The notes: a model not told the origin generated them from the sequence alone. 64,000 nucleotides of DNA from an uncultured Luminiphilus sp. (GCA_943840615.1 CALSVI010000008.1:1-64000), one strand, 5' to 3'; shown: positions 23,586 through 33,453, counted from the stretch's first letter. Program-made: numbers and translations.

Positions 23586-23886
23586 AGCGCCTGTTGTGGT
23601 GAGCGCCAATTGCCTGTTGGCAGGGCATGTCTTGTACCTAGACGAAAATCACGCATGGGTAGAAGCACTCGCATCCGCCCATCTATTCCAGAGCCTGGAG
23701 GAGGCCAGTGCGGTGGCGGTGAAAGTGAACGACCCCGCGCAGGTGATAGGGATTGAGCTGGTGGGGGTGGCGCTACAGGCGACACAAACGGTCGCTCGCC
23801 ATTACCGAGAAGCCATCCGCGCAAAGGGTCCGGGTGAGTATGTTTTTCCCTCGTTAACGGGAGAGGCCGATGTATCAGTACAGTGA
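23572..23886 (+). CDS. DUF2849 domain protein of the sulfite-reduction operon
   Basis: The 104-residue protein matches the DUF2849 pattern: VSANCLLAGHVLYLDENHAWVE at the front and a long central helix region followed by VIGIELVGVAL. The frame opens with TTG at 23572, and GTG codons at 23596 and 23599 are alternative starts. DUF2849 genes regularly sit between cysG and a CysI-type sulfite reductase, and here it overlaps both neighbours (cysG by 14 bp, cysI by 17 bp). A small partner or electron-transfer accessory of the reductase is plausible, but no activity is known to me. Confidence 0.8.
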   Translation: MVRLEAPVVVSANCLLAGHVLYLDENHAWVEALASAHLFQSLEEASAVAVKVNDPAQVIGIELVGVALQATQTVARHYREAIRAKGPGEYVFPSLTGEADVSVQ

Positions 23887-25521
23887 GTTCGATAAGGCCT
23901 TCTTGCAGGAGCGGGTCGCGCAGTATCGTGATCAGGTATCCCGACGGCTCACGGGCGCGTTAACCGAGGATGAGTTCAAGCCCCTGCGGCTAATGAATGG
24001 CGTGTATTTGCAGTTACACGCCTACATGCTGCGCGTCGCCATACCCTACGGCACGCTCTCTGCTGCGCAAATGCGCGGGCTGGCACACATTTCTGAGCGC
24101 TGGGACAAGGCTACGGGCACTTCACCACCCGTCAAAATATTCAGTTCAACTGGCCGAAGCTGGTGGACACGCCCGATATCCTGGAGGCGCTTGCGGCACT
24201 GGATATGCATGCGATTCAAACCAGCGGTAACACCATCCGTAACGTCACTACGGATCAGTTCGCTGGTGCGGCGTTGGATGAGGTCGATGACCCTCGGCCC
24301 TACGCGGAGTGGATCCGCCAATGGTCGACTGATCATCCCGAGTTTCAGTTCCTGCCACGAAAATTCAAGATTGCGATTAGCGCTGGGCAAGAGGATCGAG
24401 CGCTGGTTAAAGCCCACGATATTGGACTGAGACTGGTGTCGGGCGATTCCGCCCCGGTCTTCGATATTTATGTTGGCGGCGGTCTGGGTAGGACTCCGGT
24501 AGTGGGGACGCTGCTCTTTGAGGGTGTCTCGGTCGCCGAGTTATTGCCTCATCTCGAGGCCATCCTCACGGTTTACAATCTCGCTGGGCGGCGCGACAAC
24601 AAATACAAGGCACGAATCAAAATTCTGTTGCACAATATCGGTAAAACTGAATATATACAGCAGTTGAAACAATACTGCCACATATTATAAAAGCATTTGA
24701 TCAGCGTCTTATCGGTCGCCTCGATCGCTTGAGGTCTGACTTTGCCTTACCTTTACTCCCCTCGCGCGATGTCGCCTCATACTGGGACGCGGTGAATAAC
24801 CAGCCTGATTTTAAAGCCTGGGTCGCCCAGAATGTGACGCCGCACAAGCAAGAGGGTTACGCCTCGGTCACGGTCAGTTTAAAGGCCCACGGCCAGGCCC
24901 CTGGGGACGCTAGCGCTGCAGCAGATGCGAGCGCTCGCGGATTTGGCGGAGCAGATCGGCTTTGCGGAGCTACGGGTCAGTCATGAGCAGAACATCGTGC
25001 TACCACACGTGGCACAGTCAGACCTGATGTTCGTTTTCGATCGATTGAAGCGAGAGGGCCTCGCAACCGCCAATATTGGCCTGCTTTCTGACCTAATCGC
25101 CTGTCCAGGCATGGATTACTGCGCTTTGGCGACCGCAAGATCCATTCCCATCGGGCAGCAGATTGCGAGGCGGTACCAGCATTTAGAGCGAGAATTAGGG
25201 CCGCTTAAGATCAAAATTTCAGGCTGCATCAATGCCTGTGGTCATCATCACGTTGGCGACATCGGTATTCTGGGGTTGGATAAAGCGGGTGTAGAAAACT
25301 ATCAGATCACGTTGGGTGGACGCGCAGGTATGGATGCGGCACTGGGTGAAAAGATGGGCCCCGGTTTCACCGAGCCAGAACTCGTTTTGGCCTTGGACCG
25401 TTTGTTTGAGGCTTATCTCGCACTGCGCCTTGGATCGGATGAGGTGTTTAGTGAAACCGTAAGTCGTCTGGGAACGACGCCTTTTCAATCCGCTTTGTAT
25501 GAGGTGGCTGATGCAGCCTGA
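23870..25521 (+). CDS. cysI: Sulfite reductase hemoprotein, frame broken three times in this sequence
   Basis: The gene is readable over about 550 codons but in three successive frames. Residues start MYQYSEFDKAFLQERVAQYR. Near 24110 the frame slips by one missing base (HISERWDKATGTS should continue as a GYGHFTTRQNIQFNWP-type stretch). A second missing base near 24664 joins EYIQQ to VETILPHIIKAF. A third change near 24918 (one extra base or two missing) joins KAHGQAPGDASA to QMRALADLAEQIGF. Beyond it the siroheme/4Fe-4S ligands are intact: CPGMDYC and CINAC with GHHHVGDIGILG. No cysJ flavoprotein is adjacent, so electrons may come from ferredoxin. I think the breaks are sequence errors because both sides stay conserved, but real inactivation cannot be excluded. 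Confidence 0.85.
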
Positions 25522-26257
25522 TCCAGTGAAAAACCATCGCCTTCCTGGCGACTTTAATCGGCAGTACCACGCGCTGGCGGGTCTCGACACCCGTGACTTC
25601 CTCTCTCAGGTGTTCGCGCCACACAAACCCTTTGGTGACGTCGGGGTGGTCACGAGCTTTGGCAGTGAGAGCGCCGTATTGCTCCATCTCATTGCAAACA
25701 TAGCGCCCGAAGCGGCAGTCATTTTTATCGACACAGGATTCCATTTTGAGGAAACGCTGGCCTATCGGGATGAGCTGACTCATCACTTGGGCCTTCAGTC
25801 CGTGAGAACCGTGGGATTGGACCCTTTGTCAGAGAAGCGCTCAGATTCTGCTCGACGCTTACATCTGGACGATCCTGATGCCTGCTGCGAGCTTCGTAAA
25901 GTAAAGGTGCTCGATCATGCGCTGCGGGACTATGACGGGTGGGTTTCCGGGCAAAAACGTTACCAGAGCCGAGAGCGATCGAAGATTGACCGGGTGGAGT
26001 GGGACCGCGCCCGCGGCAAGTGGAAATTTAATCCGTTGGCCGACTGGGGTACTCCTGATCTGTTGACGTATCAAACCCAACATAAGATGCCAGCCCATCC
26101 GTTGGCGTCCGCCGGTTATCTGTCTGTCGGGTGCTCACCGTGTACGACCCCTGTGAAGTCTGGAGAAGATATGCGCGCTGGCAGGTGGCGACAACACGAG
26201 AAGCTCGAGTGCGGGCTCCATCGTCCAGCAGATCTGATCGTGGCGACTGGGGGATGA
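25511..26257 (+). CDS. cysH: Adenylyl-sulfate (APS) reductase, 4Fe-4S type
   Basis: This protein of about 248 residues has the PP-loop fold of CysH: TSFGSESAVLLHLI for sulfonucleotide binding, DTGFHFEETLAYRD, and the catalytic C-terminal KLECGLH. It carries both extra cysteine pairs, DACCELRKV and VGCSPCTTPV, which bind a 4Fe-4S cluster. By established family knowledge this marks reduction of APS rather than PAPS. I prefer ATG 25511 over 25499 because a GAGGTGG stretch precedes it. It overlaps the end of cysI by 11 bp and its stop overlaps the next start as ATGA. It makes sulfite for CysI. Confidence 0.92.
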   Translation: MQPDPVKNHRLPGDFNRQYHALAGLDTRDFLSQVFAPHKPFGDVGVVTSFGSESAVLLHLIANIAPEAAVIFIDTGFHFEETLAYRDELTHHLGLQSVRTVGLDPLSEKRSDSARRLHLDDPDACCELRKVKVLDHALRDYDGWVSGQKRYQSRERSKIDRVEWDRARGKWKFNPLADWGTPDLLTYQTQHKMPAHPLASAGYLSVGCSPCTTPVKSGEDMRAGRWRQHEKLECGLHRPADLIVATGG

Positions 26258-26646
26258 GTGCGTGGGTCAGCATCGATCGTGACGGTCGTTTTTCTGCTGT
26301 CACTGACGATCATGCTGCGGCTAATGCGCTACCGGTCGGTGATGTGGCGTCGCAGGATCAGTTAAGTGAATTACTCGATCAACCGACTGTGTGGTTGAAG
26401 GTCGATGGCTTCGCAGACGGGCGCGGCTTTAGCGTCGCGCGCCAGCTTAGGCTTCAGGGTTTTACCGGCACAGTCCAAGTGGTTGGCGATTTGTTGCCGG
26501 ACCAACTGCCGATGGCAGTTGAGTCAGGAGTCGATGTTGTGCTGATTCGCGTCGAGCATGCTGAGCGTTGCGAAGAGGCCCAGTGGCGAGAGAGATCTGC
26601 GGATAAAGAACGGTTTGGTTATCAGCGTTCAGTCGCTGACAGGTGA
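26254..26646 (+). CDS. DUF934 domain protein of the sulfite-reduction operon
   Basis: About 130 residues from ATG 26254, which overlaps the cysH stop as ATGA. The longer open frame upstream is a cysH shadow. The conserved core LDQPTVWLKVDGFADGRGFS and ARQLRLQGFTGTVQVVGDLL is the DUF934 signature, ending with LIRVEHAERCEEA. DUF934 genes accompany CysH and siroheme-type sulfite reductases in many proteobacteria. Function is not established to my knowledge. A structural or electron-transfer helper of the reductase is the usual guess. It closes the operon and is convergent with korB. Confidence 0.85.
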   Translation: MSAWVSIDRDGRFSAVTDDHAAANALPVGDVASQDQLSELLDQPTVWLKVDGFADGRGFSVARQLRLQGFTGTVQVVGDLLPDQLPMAVESGVDVVLIRVEHAERCEEAQWRERSADKERFGYQRSVADR

Positions 26647-26716
26647 CCGGTCGGCTGCCGCCGAGTGCGTGATAGGGGTGGATGAATGCGGCTTAGTCGG
26701 AACCGCTGTTAATCAG

Positions 26717-27766
26717 TCAGCGCAAACCTGCGTTAATGCTGTCTAGGAACCTTGAGCCCGGGCACAGTTCTCGTTGACTCATAGTGTTCAGCGGCTTGGT
26801 AGCGGTTTGCAGAACGTCGTGTAGCTCTTCGCTATTGCGATTGATATACAGGAGCCCCGTTAGGATTCGCTCTTGCTTCGCATGATGTGCGATCGCCTGC
26901 AGGGCCGACTGTGGGTCCTCGATGTCGTACTCCTCGTTCACTTTCTGCAAACGCAGCACGGAGCCATCGTGCATGCAAACCTCATGAACGACCCCTGCGT
27001 CGTAGCTTGTGGTAATTGCCTCGCGGCGAGGGACAAAGTCTACGGGCATGGCTTCGTTATGTTCTCTGAAGCTCGCGTAGCTCTTGGTCGATCCTTGGTG
27101 GTTGTTGAAGGTCACGCAGGGAGAAATAATGTCGAGCAGGGCAAAGCCTCGATGACTGATGGCCGCTTTGATCAGCGGCACCAACTGCTCTTTGTCGCCC
27201 GAAAAACTCCGGCCTACAAAGGTCGCACCGACTTCAATGCCCACGCGCACCAGATCGATGGGCATATAGGGGTTGATGTCGCCTTTCTTGCTGACCGAAT
27301 CGGTATCCATGGTGGCCGAGTCCTGCCCCTTGGTGAGGCCGTAGCAACCGTTATTTTCAACAATGTAGGTCATGTTGAGGTTGCGCCGCATCACGTGGGC
27401 AAATTGCCCCATACCAATAGAGGCGGTATCACCGTCACCTGAGACGCCGATGTAGATCAGGTCTCGATTGGCGACGTTGGCGCCTGTCGCGACTGAAGGC
27501 ATGCGACCGTGCACGCTGTTGAAGCTATGCGAACCGCTCAAAAAGTAAGCGGGGGTCTTGGAAGAGCAGCCAATACCCGAGAGTTTGGCTACCCGATGAG
27601 GCTCAATGGACAGTTCGAAACAGGCGTCGATAATCGCGGCGCTGATGGAGTCATGACCGCAGCCGGCACACAGGGTAGACAGGCCGCCCTCGTAGTCACG
27701 CCTCGTGCAGCCAACGTCGTTGGTGCGTGCGTCGGGGTGACGGAAGGCAGGTTTGGCATAAGTCAT
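26717..27766 (-). CDS. korB: 2-oxoacid:ferredoxin oxidoreductase, beta subunit
   Basis: The 349-residue thiamine-diphosphate subunit contains LCAGCGHDSISAAII near the N-terminus, IGCSSKTPAYFLSG, HGRMPSVATGANVAN, and the TPP-binding GVSGDGDTASIGMGQ ... YIVENNGCYGLTKGQ. That set is specific for KorB/OforB-type enzymes, probably using 2-oxoglutarate or pyruvate. It lacks a 4Fe-4S ferredoxin domain of its own. Its ATG overlaps the korA stop as TGATG, so the pair is translationally coupled. With KorA it decarboxylates a 2-oxoacid to the acyl-CoA and passes electrons to ferredoxin, or perhaps to the flavoprotein encoded upstream. Confidence 0.92.
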   Translation of the reverse strand: MTYAKPAFRHPDARTNDVGCTRRDYEGGLSTLCAGCGHDSISAAIIDACFELSIEPHRVAKLSGIGCSSKTPAYFLSGSHSFNSVHGRMPSVATGANVANRDLIYIGVSGDGDTASIGMGQFAHVMRRNLNMTYIVENNGCYGLTKGQDSATMDTDSVSKKGDINPYMPIDLVRVGIEVGATFVGRSFSGDKEQLVPLIKAAISHRGFALLDIISPCVTFNNHQGSTKSYASFREHNEAMPVDFVPRREAITTSYDAGVVHEVCMHDGSVLRLQKVNEEYDIEDPQSALQAIAHHAKQERILTGLLYINRNSEELHDVLQTATKPLNTMSQRELCPGSRFLDSINAGLR

Positions 27767-29637
27767 CAGGCGAGCTCCTTTTCCTGAGGTACAAGCGGCG
27801 TGACGTTGTTAATGCCCATCGCCCCTCGAATGACGCTGGCGATTTTGCGGGCCGTCACCGGTAGGCCGTCATACTCCACAACGGAGATCAACTTCGCGTT
27901 AGCTTCGACGTTGGTTTCATTGAGTAACAGCCTGCGCATCTGGCCGTCACGATTTTGCTCGATTACAAAAATACGATCATGTTCTTCGATAAAGTCCTCG
28001 ACCTCCTGTGTGAAGGGAAAGGATCGCAGCCTCAGGGTGTCGAGGTGAATGCCTTCTTTTTCGAGTGTTTCCAGCGCTTCATAAGCGGGAGAGGCCGTTG
28101 TGCCAAAGAACAGCAGGGCGTCCTGGGTGGGTTCCGCAGCCGGCTTGACTTTGGCTTCGGGCACCAGCGATTTGGCGGTCTCGAACTTTTTGAGTAGCCG
28201 ATCCATGTTGCGCACATAGACATCGCCATCTTCGGTATACGCCGCATACTCGTCTCTTGAGCTGCCTCGGGTGAAGTAGGCTCCCTTGGTGGGGTGCGCG
28301 CCGGGATAGGTGCGATAGGGGATGCCATCGCCGTCGACGTCCAGGTAGCGTCCGAATCGCTCGGTCATCGCTTCCAGTTCCTCGCCGTTCAGCACTTTGC
28401 CGCGGTCGTAGCGATAGCTGTCATCGAATTCGAGCGGGGGGGACATCCACTCGTTCATGCCGAGGTCGAGGTCGCTCATGATAATAATGGGGGTCTGCAA
28501 CCGCTCAGCCAGATCAAATGCTTCGACGGTCATGCTGAAGCACTCAGCCGGGGTCGCCGGGAAAAACAGAACGTGCTTGGTATCTCCGTGCGATGCATAG
28601 GCGGCTGCGAAAATATCCGACTGTTGAGTGCGCGTTGGCATGCCCGTGGAGGGGCCCGCTCGTTGCACGTCGACGAGCACCGCAGGCACCTCGGCAAAGT
28701 AAGCAAGGCCCAGAAATTCGCTCATCAGCGAGACGCCCGGGCCGCTGGTCGCCGTGAAGGCTCGCGCGCCGTTCCAGTTGGCGCCAATTACCATGCCCAT
28801 TGCCGACAGCTCATCTTCAGCCTGAACGATGGCGTAGTTCTTCTTGCCCGTACCCGGATCGATTCGCAACCGGCGGCAGTATTTTTCAAAAGCGTCCACT
28901 ACCGAAGTGGAGGGGGTAATGGGGTACCAGGCGGCTACGGTGGCACCGGCATAAACGGCGCCCAAAGCGGTGGCGGTGTTGCCGTCCATTAGAATGTGAT
29001 CGAACTCTTCGATGTGCTTCGGGTTCTGTTCTCCCGCTTTCAAGTGAACCCCAAGCGGGCATTCAAAGTGGGTAGACGCATACTGATGACCCATTTCCAG
29101 CGCCTGAATATTGGGGGTGATGAGCTTTTCTTTGCCCTTGAACTGCTCGCTGACAAGATCCTTGAGGATCGAGAAATCGATGTTCAAGAGGGCCGCCAGC
29201 GCGCCCACGTAGATCACGTTTTTAAACAGCTGCCGCTGCCGTGAGTCTGTGTACTCGCGCAAACACATCTCTGTGAGGGGAATGCCAAGATAATGAATAT
29301 CGCGTCTGACGTGCCGGAGATCGAGCGGCTTGGTGGAGTCATAGACCATATAGCCACCGGGATCGACCTCAGAGACATCCTTGGCGAAGCTCTGCGGGTT
29401 GACGCTGACCATGATATCGATGCCGCCGCGGCGGCCCAGGTATCCGTCCTGGCTGATTCTGACCTCGTACCAGGTGGGCAGTCCCTGAATATTGGACGGG
29501 AAGATGTTGCGTGGGCTCACCGGTATACCCATGCGAAAGATTGCCTTGGCAAACATGCCGTTGGCACTCGCTGAGCCGGTCCCGTTCACGTTGGCGAACT
29601 TGATGACGAAGTCGTTAATCGCTTGCTTAGGTTGCAT
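27766..29637 (-). CDS. korA: 2-oxoacid:acceptor oxidoreductase, fused gamma-alpha subunit
   Basis: The product is about 623 residues from ATG 29637 (MQPKQAINDFVIKF); the frame is open upstream, but there it overlaps the previous gene. The first 190 residues form the gamma domain (FANVNGTGSASANGMFAKAI). The rest is the alpha subunit, with LMDGNTATALGAVYAGATVAAW, PITPSTSVVDAFEKY, TATSGPGVSLMSEFLGLAYF and VQRAGPSTGMPTRTQQSD, which form the CoA and active-site loops. The fused gamma-alpha form is common in aerobic bacteria with a KorAB 2-oxoglutarate enzyme. It starts directly after the stop of the GltD-like gene and overlaps korB by one base, so all three are one operon. Confidence 0.92.
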   Translation of the reverse strand: MQPKQAINDFVIKFANVNGTGSASANGMFAKAIFRMGIPVSPRNIFPSNIQGLPTWYEVRISQDGYLGRRGGIDIMVSVNPQSFAKDVSEVDPGGYMVYDSTKPLDLRHVRRDIHYLGIPLTEMCLREYTDSRQRQLFKNVIYVGALAALLNIDFSILKDLVSEQFKGKEKLITPNIQALEMGHQYASTHFECPLGVHLKAGEQNPKHIEEFDHILMDGNTATALGAVYAGATVAAWYPITPSTSVVDAFEKYCRRLRIDPGTGKKNYAIVQAEDELSAMGMVIGANWNGARAFTATSGPGVSLMSEFLGLAYFAEVPAVLVDVQRAGPSTGMPTRTQQSDIFAAAYASHGDTKHVLFFPATPAECFSMTVEAFDLAERLQTPIIIMSDLDLGMNEWMSPPLEFDDSYRYDRGKVLNGEELEAMTERFGRYLDVDGDGIPYRTYPGAHPTKGAYFTRGSSRDEYAAYTEDGDVYVRNMDRLLKKFETAKSLVPEAKVKPAAEPTQDALLFFGTTASPAYEALETLEKEGIHLDTLRLRSFPFTQEVEDFIEEHDRIFVIEQNRDGQMRRLLLNETNVEANAKLISVVEYDGLPVTARKIASVIRGAMGINNVTPLVPQEKELA

Positions 29638-29639
29638 GA

Positions 29640-31418
29640 CTAACCTGCCTTGGTCACCGAGTAGAGGAAGCGCTGCATGTCCCAGGCGCCGGTGGGGCAG
29701 CGCTCGGCACACAGGCCGCAGTGCAGGCAAACATTCTCGTCTTTGACCATCACGCGGTCGGTTTGCACCAAGCGCTCTGACACGTACAGATCCTGCGTCT
29801 CGATGTTCGCAGGGGCGCGAAGTGATCGCCGCATTACGGGTTCTTCTGAGTTGTCGATGAAATTAATGCAGTCAGTGGGACAGATATCGGTGCAGCCATC
29901 GCACTCAATACACTTTGCGCCGTCAAATACCGTTTGCACATCACAGTTCAGGCATCGTTCGGCTTCCCGGTAAGCCGTGTCGATATCAAAGCCGAGTTCG
30001 ACCTCGACTTTTCGATCTTTTAGCGCGACCACCTTGTCCACGTGGGGGACTTTCTGACGCAGGTCAATGGTGACCAGATTGTCGTAGCTCCACTCGTGAA
30101 CACCCATTTTTTGGCTGATGAGATTGACCCCGGGTGCCGGGCGCTGTCGAACAGATTTACCCGAGAGAAAAAGGTCAATCGAGACCGCGGCCTGATGACC
30201 ATGCGCGACCGCAGTGATGATGTTCTCTGGACCGAACGCGGCGTCGCCGCCAAAAAATACTTTGGGATTGGTCGACTGAAAGGTGCTCTCGTCAACCTGC
30301 GGCATATCCCACTTGCCAAATTCAATGCCCAGGTTGCGCTCGACCCACGGGAAGGCATTATCCTGGCCAATGGCGATGAGGACTTCGTCGGCTTCGAAGA
30401 AGATCTCCTCGCCCGTAGGCACCAAGGTGCGCTTGCCCGACGCGTCGTAGACGACCTCAACCTGATCGAACTTCATGCCCAGGAGCTTGCCGTTTTCATG
30501 GACAAATTCCTTGGGCACGTGGTTGTTAATAATCGGGATGTCCTCGGCCTGCGCATCTTCGATTTCCCAGGGAGAGGCTTTCATTTTCGCGAACTCGGAG
30601 CGCACCACGACTTTCACGTCTTCGCCGCCCAACCGCCGCGCTGTGCGGCAGCAGTCCATGGCGGTGTTACCGCCACCCAAAACCAGCACGCGTTTGCCGA
30701 TCTTATGAATGTGCTCGAAGGCGACTGAGCCCAGCCACTCGATACCGACATGAATATGTTTGCTCGATTCCTCCCGGCCTGGGATATCGAGGTTACTGCC
30801 GCGCGGCGCTCCGGTGCCGACAAAGACCGCGTCATAGCCTTTGTCCAATACCGACTTCAGGCTGTCGACGTACGTTTTAAAGTGGGTGTGGACGCCCATG
30901 TCGAGGATATAGTCGACCTCCTCATCGAGCACGGTCGGTGGCAGCCGGAAGGAGGGGATCTGACTGCGCATAAAGCCGCCGCCCGCGGGCTGATCATCAT
31001 AAAGGTCGAGTTGATAGCCCAGTGGCGCAAGATCTCGTGCAACGGTGAGTGATGCGGGTCCTCCGCCAATCAGCGCAATTTTCTTACCGTTTTTCCGTTG
31101 CGGAATCTTTGGCAGACGATCGATGATCGAGTCTTTGTTGTCGGCCGCGACGCGCTTGAGACGACAAATGGCGACGGGTTCCTCTTCTACTCTCCCTCGC
31201 CGGCACGCCGGCTCGCACGGGCGATCGCAGGTGCGTCCCAGAATGCCCGGAAACACGTTCGACTCCCAGTTGACCATGTAGGCGTCGTCGTAACGCTCTT
31301 GGGCAATCAGTCGAATATATTCAGGGACAGGTGTGTGCGCGGGACACGCGTATTGGCAATCGACGACCTTGTGGAAATATTCCGGGTCTCGGAGATCAGT
31401 TGGTTTCAATTCGCTCAC
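29640..31418 (-). CDS. GltD-like FAD/NAD(P) oxidoreductase with C-terminal 2[4Fe-4S] ferredoxin domain
   Basis: The 592-residue protein has a GltD-type N-terminal Fe-S domain (CQYACPAHTPVPEYI and CDRPCEPACRRGRV), an FAD fold IALIGGGPASLTVARDLA near residue 115, an NAD(P)H fold VLVLGGGNTAMDCCRTARRL near 245, and a C-terminal ferredoxin part with CIECDGCTDICPTDC and CLHCGLCAERCPTGAW. It is the first gene of an operon with korA and korB. It most likely moves electrons between the KOR ferredoxin site and NAD(P)(H), effectively making the complex an NAD(P)-linked 2-oxoacid dehydrogenase. This electron path is inferred from domain content and linkage. Confidence 0.9.
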   Translation of the reverse strand: MSELKPTDLRDPEYFHKVVDCQYACPAHTPVPEYIRLIAQERYDDAYMVNWESNVFPGILGRTCDRPCEPACRRGRVEEEPVAICRLKRVAADNKDSIIDRLPKIPQRKNGKKIALIGGGPASLTVARDLAPLGYQLDLYDDQPAGGGFMRSQIPSFRLPPTVLDEEVDYILDMGVHTHFKTYVDSLKSVLDKGYDAVFVGTGAPRGSNLDIPGREESSKHIHVGIEWLGSVAFEHIHKIGKRVLVLGGGNTAMDCCRTARRLGGEDVKVVVRSEFAKMKASPWEIEDAQAEDIPIINNHVPKEFVHENGKLLGMKFDQVEVVYDASGKRTLVPTGEEIFFEADEVLIAIGQDNAFPWVERNLGIEFGKWDMPQVDESTFQSTNPKVFFGGDAAFGPENIITAVAHGHQAAVSIDLFLSGKSVRQRPAPGVNLISQKMGVHEWSYDNLVTIDLRQKVPHVDKVVALKDRKVEVELGFDIDTAYREAERCLNCDVQTVFDGAKCIECDGCTDICPTDCINFIDNSEEPVMRRSLRAPANIETQDLYVSERLVQTDRVMVKDENVCLHCGLCAERCPTGAWDMQRFLYSVTKAG

Positions 31419-31568
31419 TCTGCCCGGTCATTGACCGCGCCCCCCAAGTGATGATTTTTGTTAAGTCTGATTCTTTCTCTATTGTGTCATCGATTACCAG
31501 CGATCGGTAGCCTTAACGCGTAAATTTGCCCTATCTGTGTGGCGCATTGGCTGACGTCAACGCAGTGG

Positions 31569-33453
31569 TTATGGCCGGTACCAGATCGGGGACGAATAGG
31601 CGCGATCTTGCACTGTGCGGGGTGCATCCTTGAAGTCTAGGCCGAAGTATTTCCGGTCGTACTCACTCCACCGCGGACGAGGGATCTCGATCGCTCGTGC
31701 GTAATAAAAGGCCGCTTGCTCAGTGTCAAAGTCTGGATCTGTCCACTGCGCACTGAGCTGCACGGCACCGATGGTATTCGAGAAGCTGACCGTCTCTAAG
31801 TCGACGGTAGCTGCCCACGGGTTCGGGTTGACCCGTTGCCGGGTCGATGCTGCGATCATCCGAGAGCGCCACATAATAAATTTTCTCGTGGGTCTGGCCC
31901 TGCTCGTCGATCCAGCCTTTGATGATCTGTACCTGATCCAGATTGGCCGCGTCCGGGTCTTTCATGGCCTGGACCATGAAGGTCGGCGCGTCTTCGCCTT
32001 GTGGGGAGAGCTCGCCGCCCATGGGTACGCCATCGCGATAGCCAATCGTTTCGAAATAGGGGCTGTGCACGCTGTTGGGTGCGTAGTCCCAGCCGCCGAA
32101 GAACCGCATAACAATGCGTGACCCGGTGGTGGCGTACACCTCGCGTCGTTTCATGCTGGCAAACAGGTCTTCCCGCGTGTTCTGAGGTGCCCATACCGCC
32201 GCAAGGCCTGAGGCGCCGAGCTCCCAGTCAGCGTTAAGTCCTGCCATGCGGGAATCGGGCGTGCGAATACCTGGTTCTGAGTTGGCGAACTTGCCAAAGA
32301 AGTTGTCTTCTTCTGCGGTGGCGAGCGAGGTGTGATCATCCGTGCTGCCGATCATGCCAAATGCGTAAGGATTAGCGCCGGTGCTGCGCTCGAGCGACAA
32401 GCCGCGTCGCAACGCCGAGCGCGCGTACGAACCAGGGTACATGTCGGGTGTGGTTTTTACGGTGTTAGAGATGTTGAACTCGTCCCAGCGTTCGAAGTCA
32501 GCAAACGGGTCATCAGGAGACAGACTCGGATGCGTTTCGCTGTCGCCCTTTAATTGAGTGACCTCCGCAATAGGCTCCCATCGCATGCGCGCTTCGGCAT
32601 AGTCGCTGTCGATCGCGTCGCCGTCATAGTTCACGGTGTCCCACATGAGCCCGTTACTGAGGTTGCCGTTGTGCGGAATCGACAGCGCCTCGCCCCCGGT
32701 CAGCTTTTCGTATTCATTCAGTGCGGCCCAGAGATGCTCGGGGTTACTCGAGGACTGGGCAGAGTAGGGCAGCCAGTCGGTCACCACGTCGGCGTTATCT
32801 TTGAGGATCACGCAGCGATGGAGATTATTGCCCTCATACATGGCCGTCCATTCGTAGGCTGAAAATGCTGTGAACACGCCCGGGCTGTTGAACTCGTCTG
32901 CCGTGCGCGCCACATCGGTCCAAATTGCAGTTTTTATGGCACTCGGGTAGCCGTCTCGCTCGGGGTTCGGATCGTTAATACTGACCACGAACTCCAAAAT
33001 GGGGTTGCCTGCTCCTTCATCGATCGGGCCTTGCTCCAAGGCTTCCTGACTAATACTGCTCCCGTATTTGTCTCTCCAGGCCTGTCCTAGTGGAGTGGAC
33101 ATTAATCTGGGATCTTGCAGATTAAACATACGGTAAATGCCCATGAACTCGGCGTGATCTGTCACCGCCAAAAAGTCGAGGGGACGCTTCAATTTTGCGG
33201 GGAGGCCATTGGACGCAACAACTTTTTCGCCACGGGCGAAGCGATAGGCATCGGCGCTGGTGAGCAGCAAGTTGCCCATCGATTGCGCATCGGCCGAGAT
33301 GTTCGAGTGCAGGTGCAGGTCACCAAAGAAAACCTGCTTTGGGTAATCCGTGTCGATACCTGTGGAATAAGCGGCCGTCTCGGCGTGAGCGGCAGAAGAA
33401 GAAACGGCGATAGCGGCGGCAATTCCAGCTGCGAGGTCAGTAAGGCGAGGCAT
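31569..33453 (-). CDS. DUF3604 exported protein, one frameshift near the 3' end
   Basis: I start at ATG 33453, giving signal peptide MPRLTDLAAGIAAAIAVSSS ending AHA; longer frames upstream are implausible. The mature protein opens with VFFGDLHLHSNISADA, a PHP-like metal site, then FLAVTDHAEFMG, FTAFSAYEWTAMYEGNNLHR and IGSTDDHTSLATAEEDNFFG, all typical of DUF3604. Near 31808 an extra base breaks the frame after TGQPEPVGS, and the conserved tail continues as TVDLETVSFSNTIGAVQLSA to PRPRWSEYDRKYFG in the adjacent frame. Total length of about 628 residues is normal. The family looks like a metal-dependent hydrolase, but the substrate is unknown to me. Confidence 0.85.

Noticed and set aside
23870-25521. 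Programmed frameshifting in cysI
   Set aside because: No slippery heptamer with a downstream structure is evident, the three sites have different directions, and no sulfite reductase is known to use recoding.
28294-28992. Plus-strand frame of 232 codons inside korA
   Set aside because: It is antisense to a well conserved KorA gene and shows only low-complexity GC-rich translation.
30042-30728. Plus-strand frame of 228 codons inside the GltD-like gene
   Set aside because: Antisense shadow of conserved FAD/NADPH domains.
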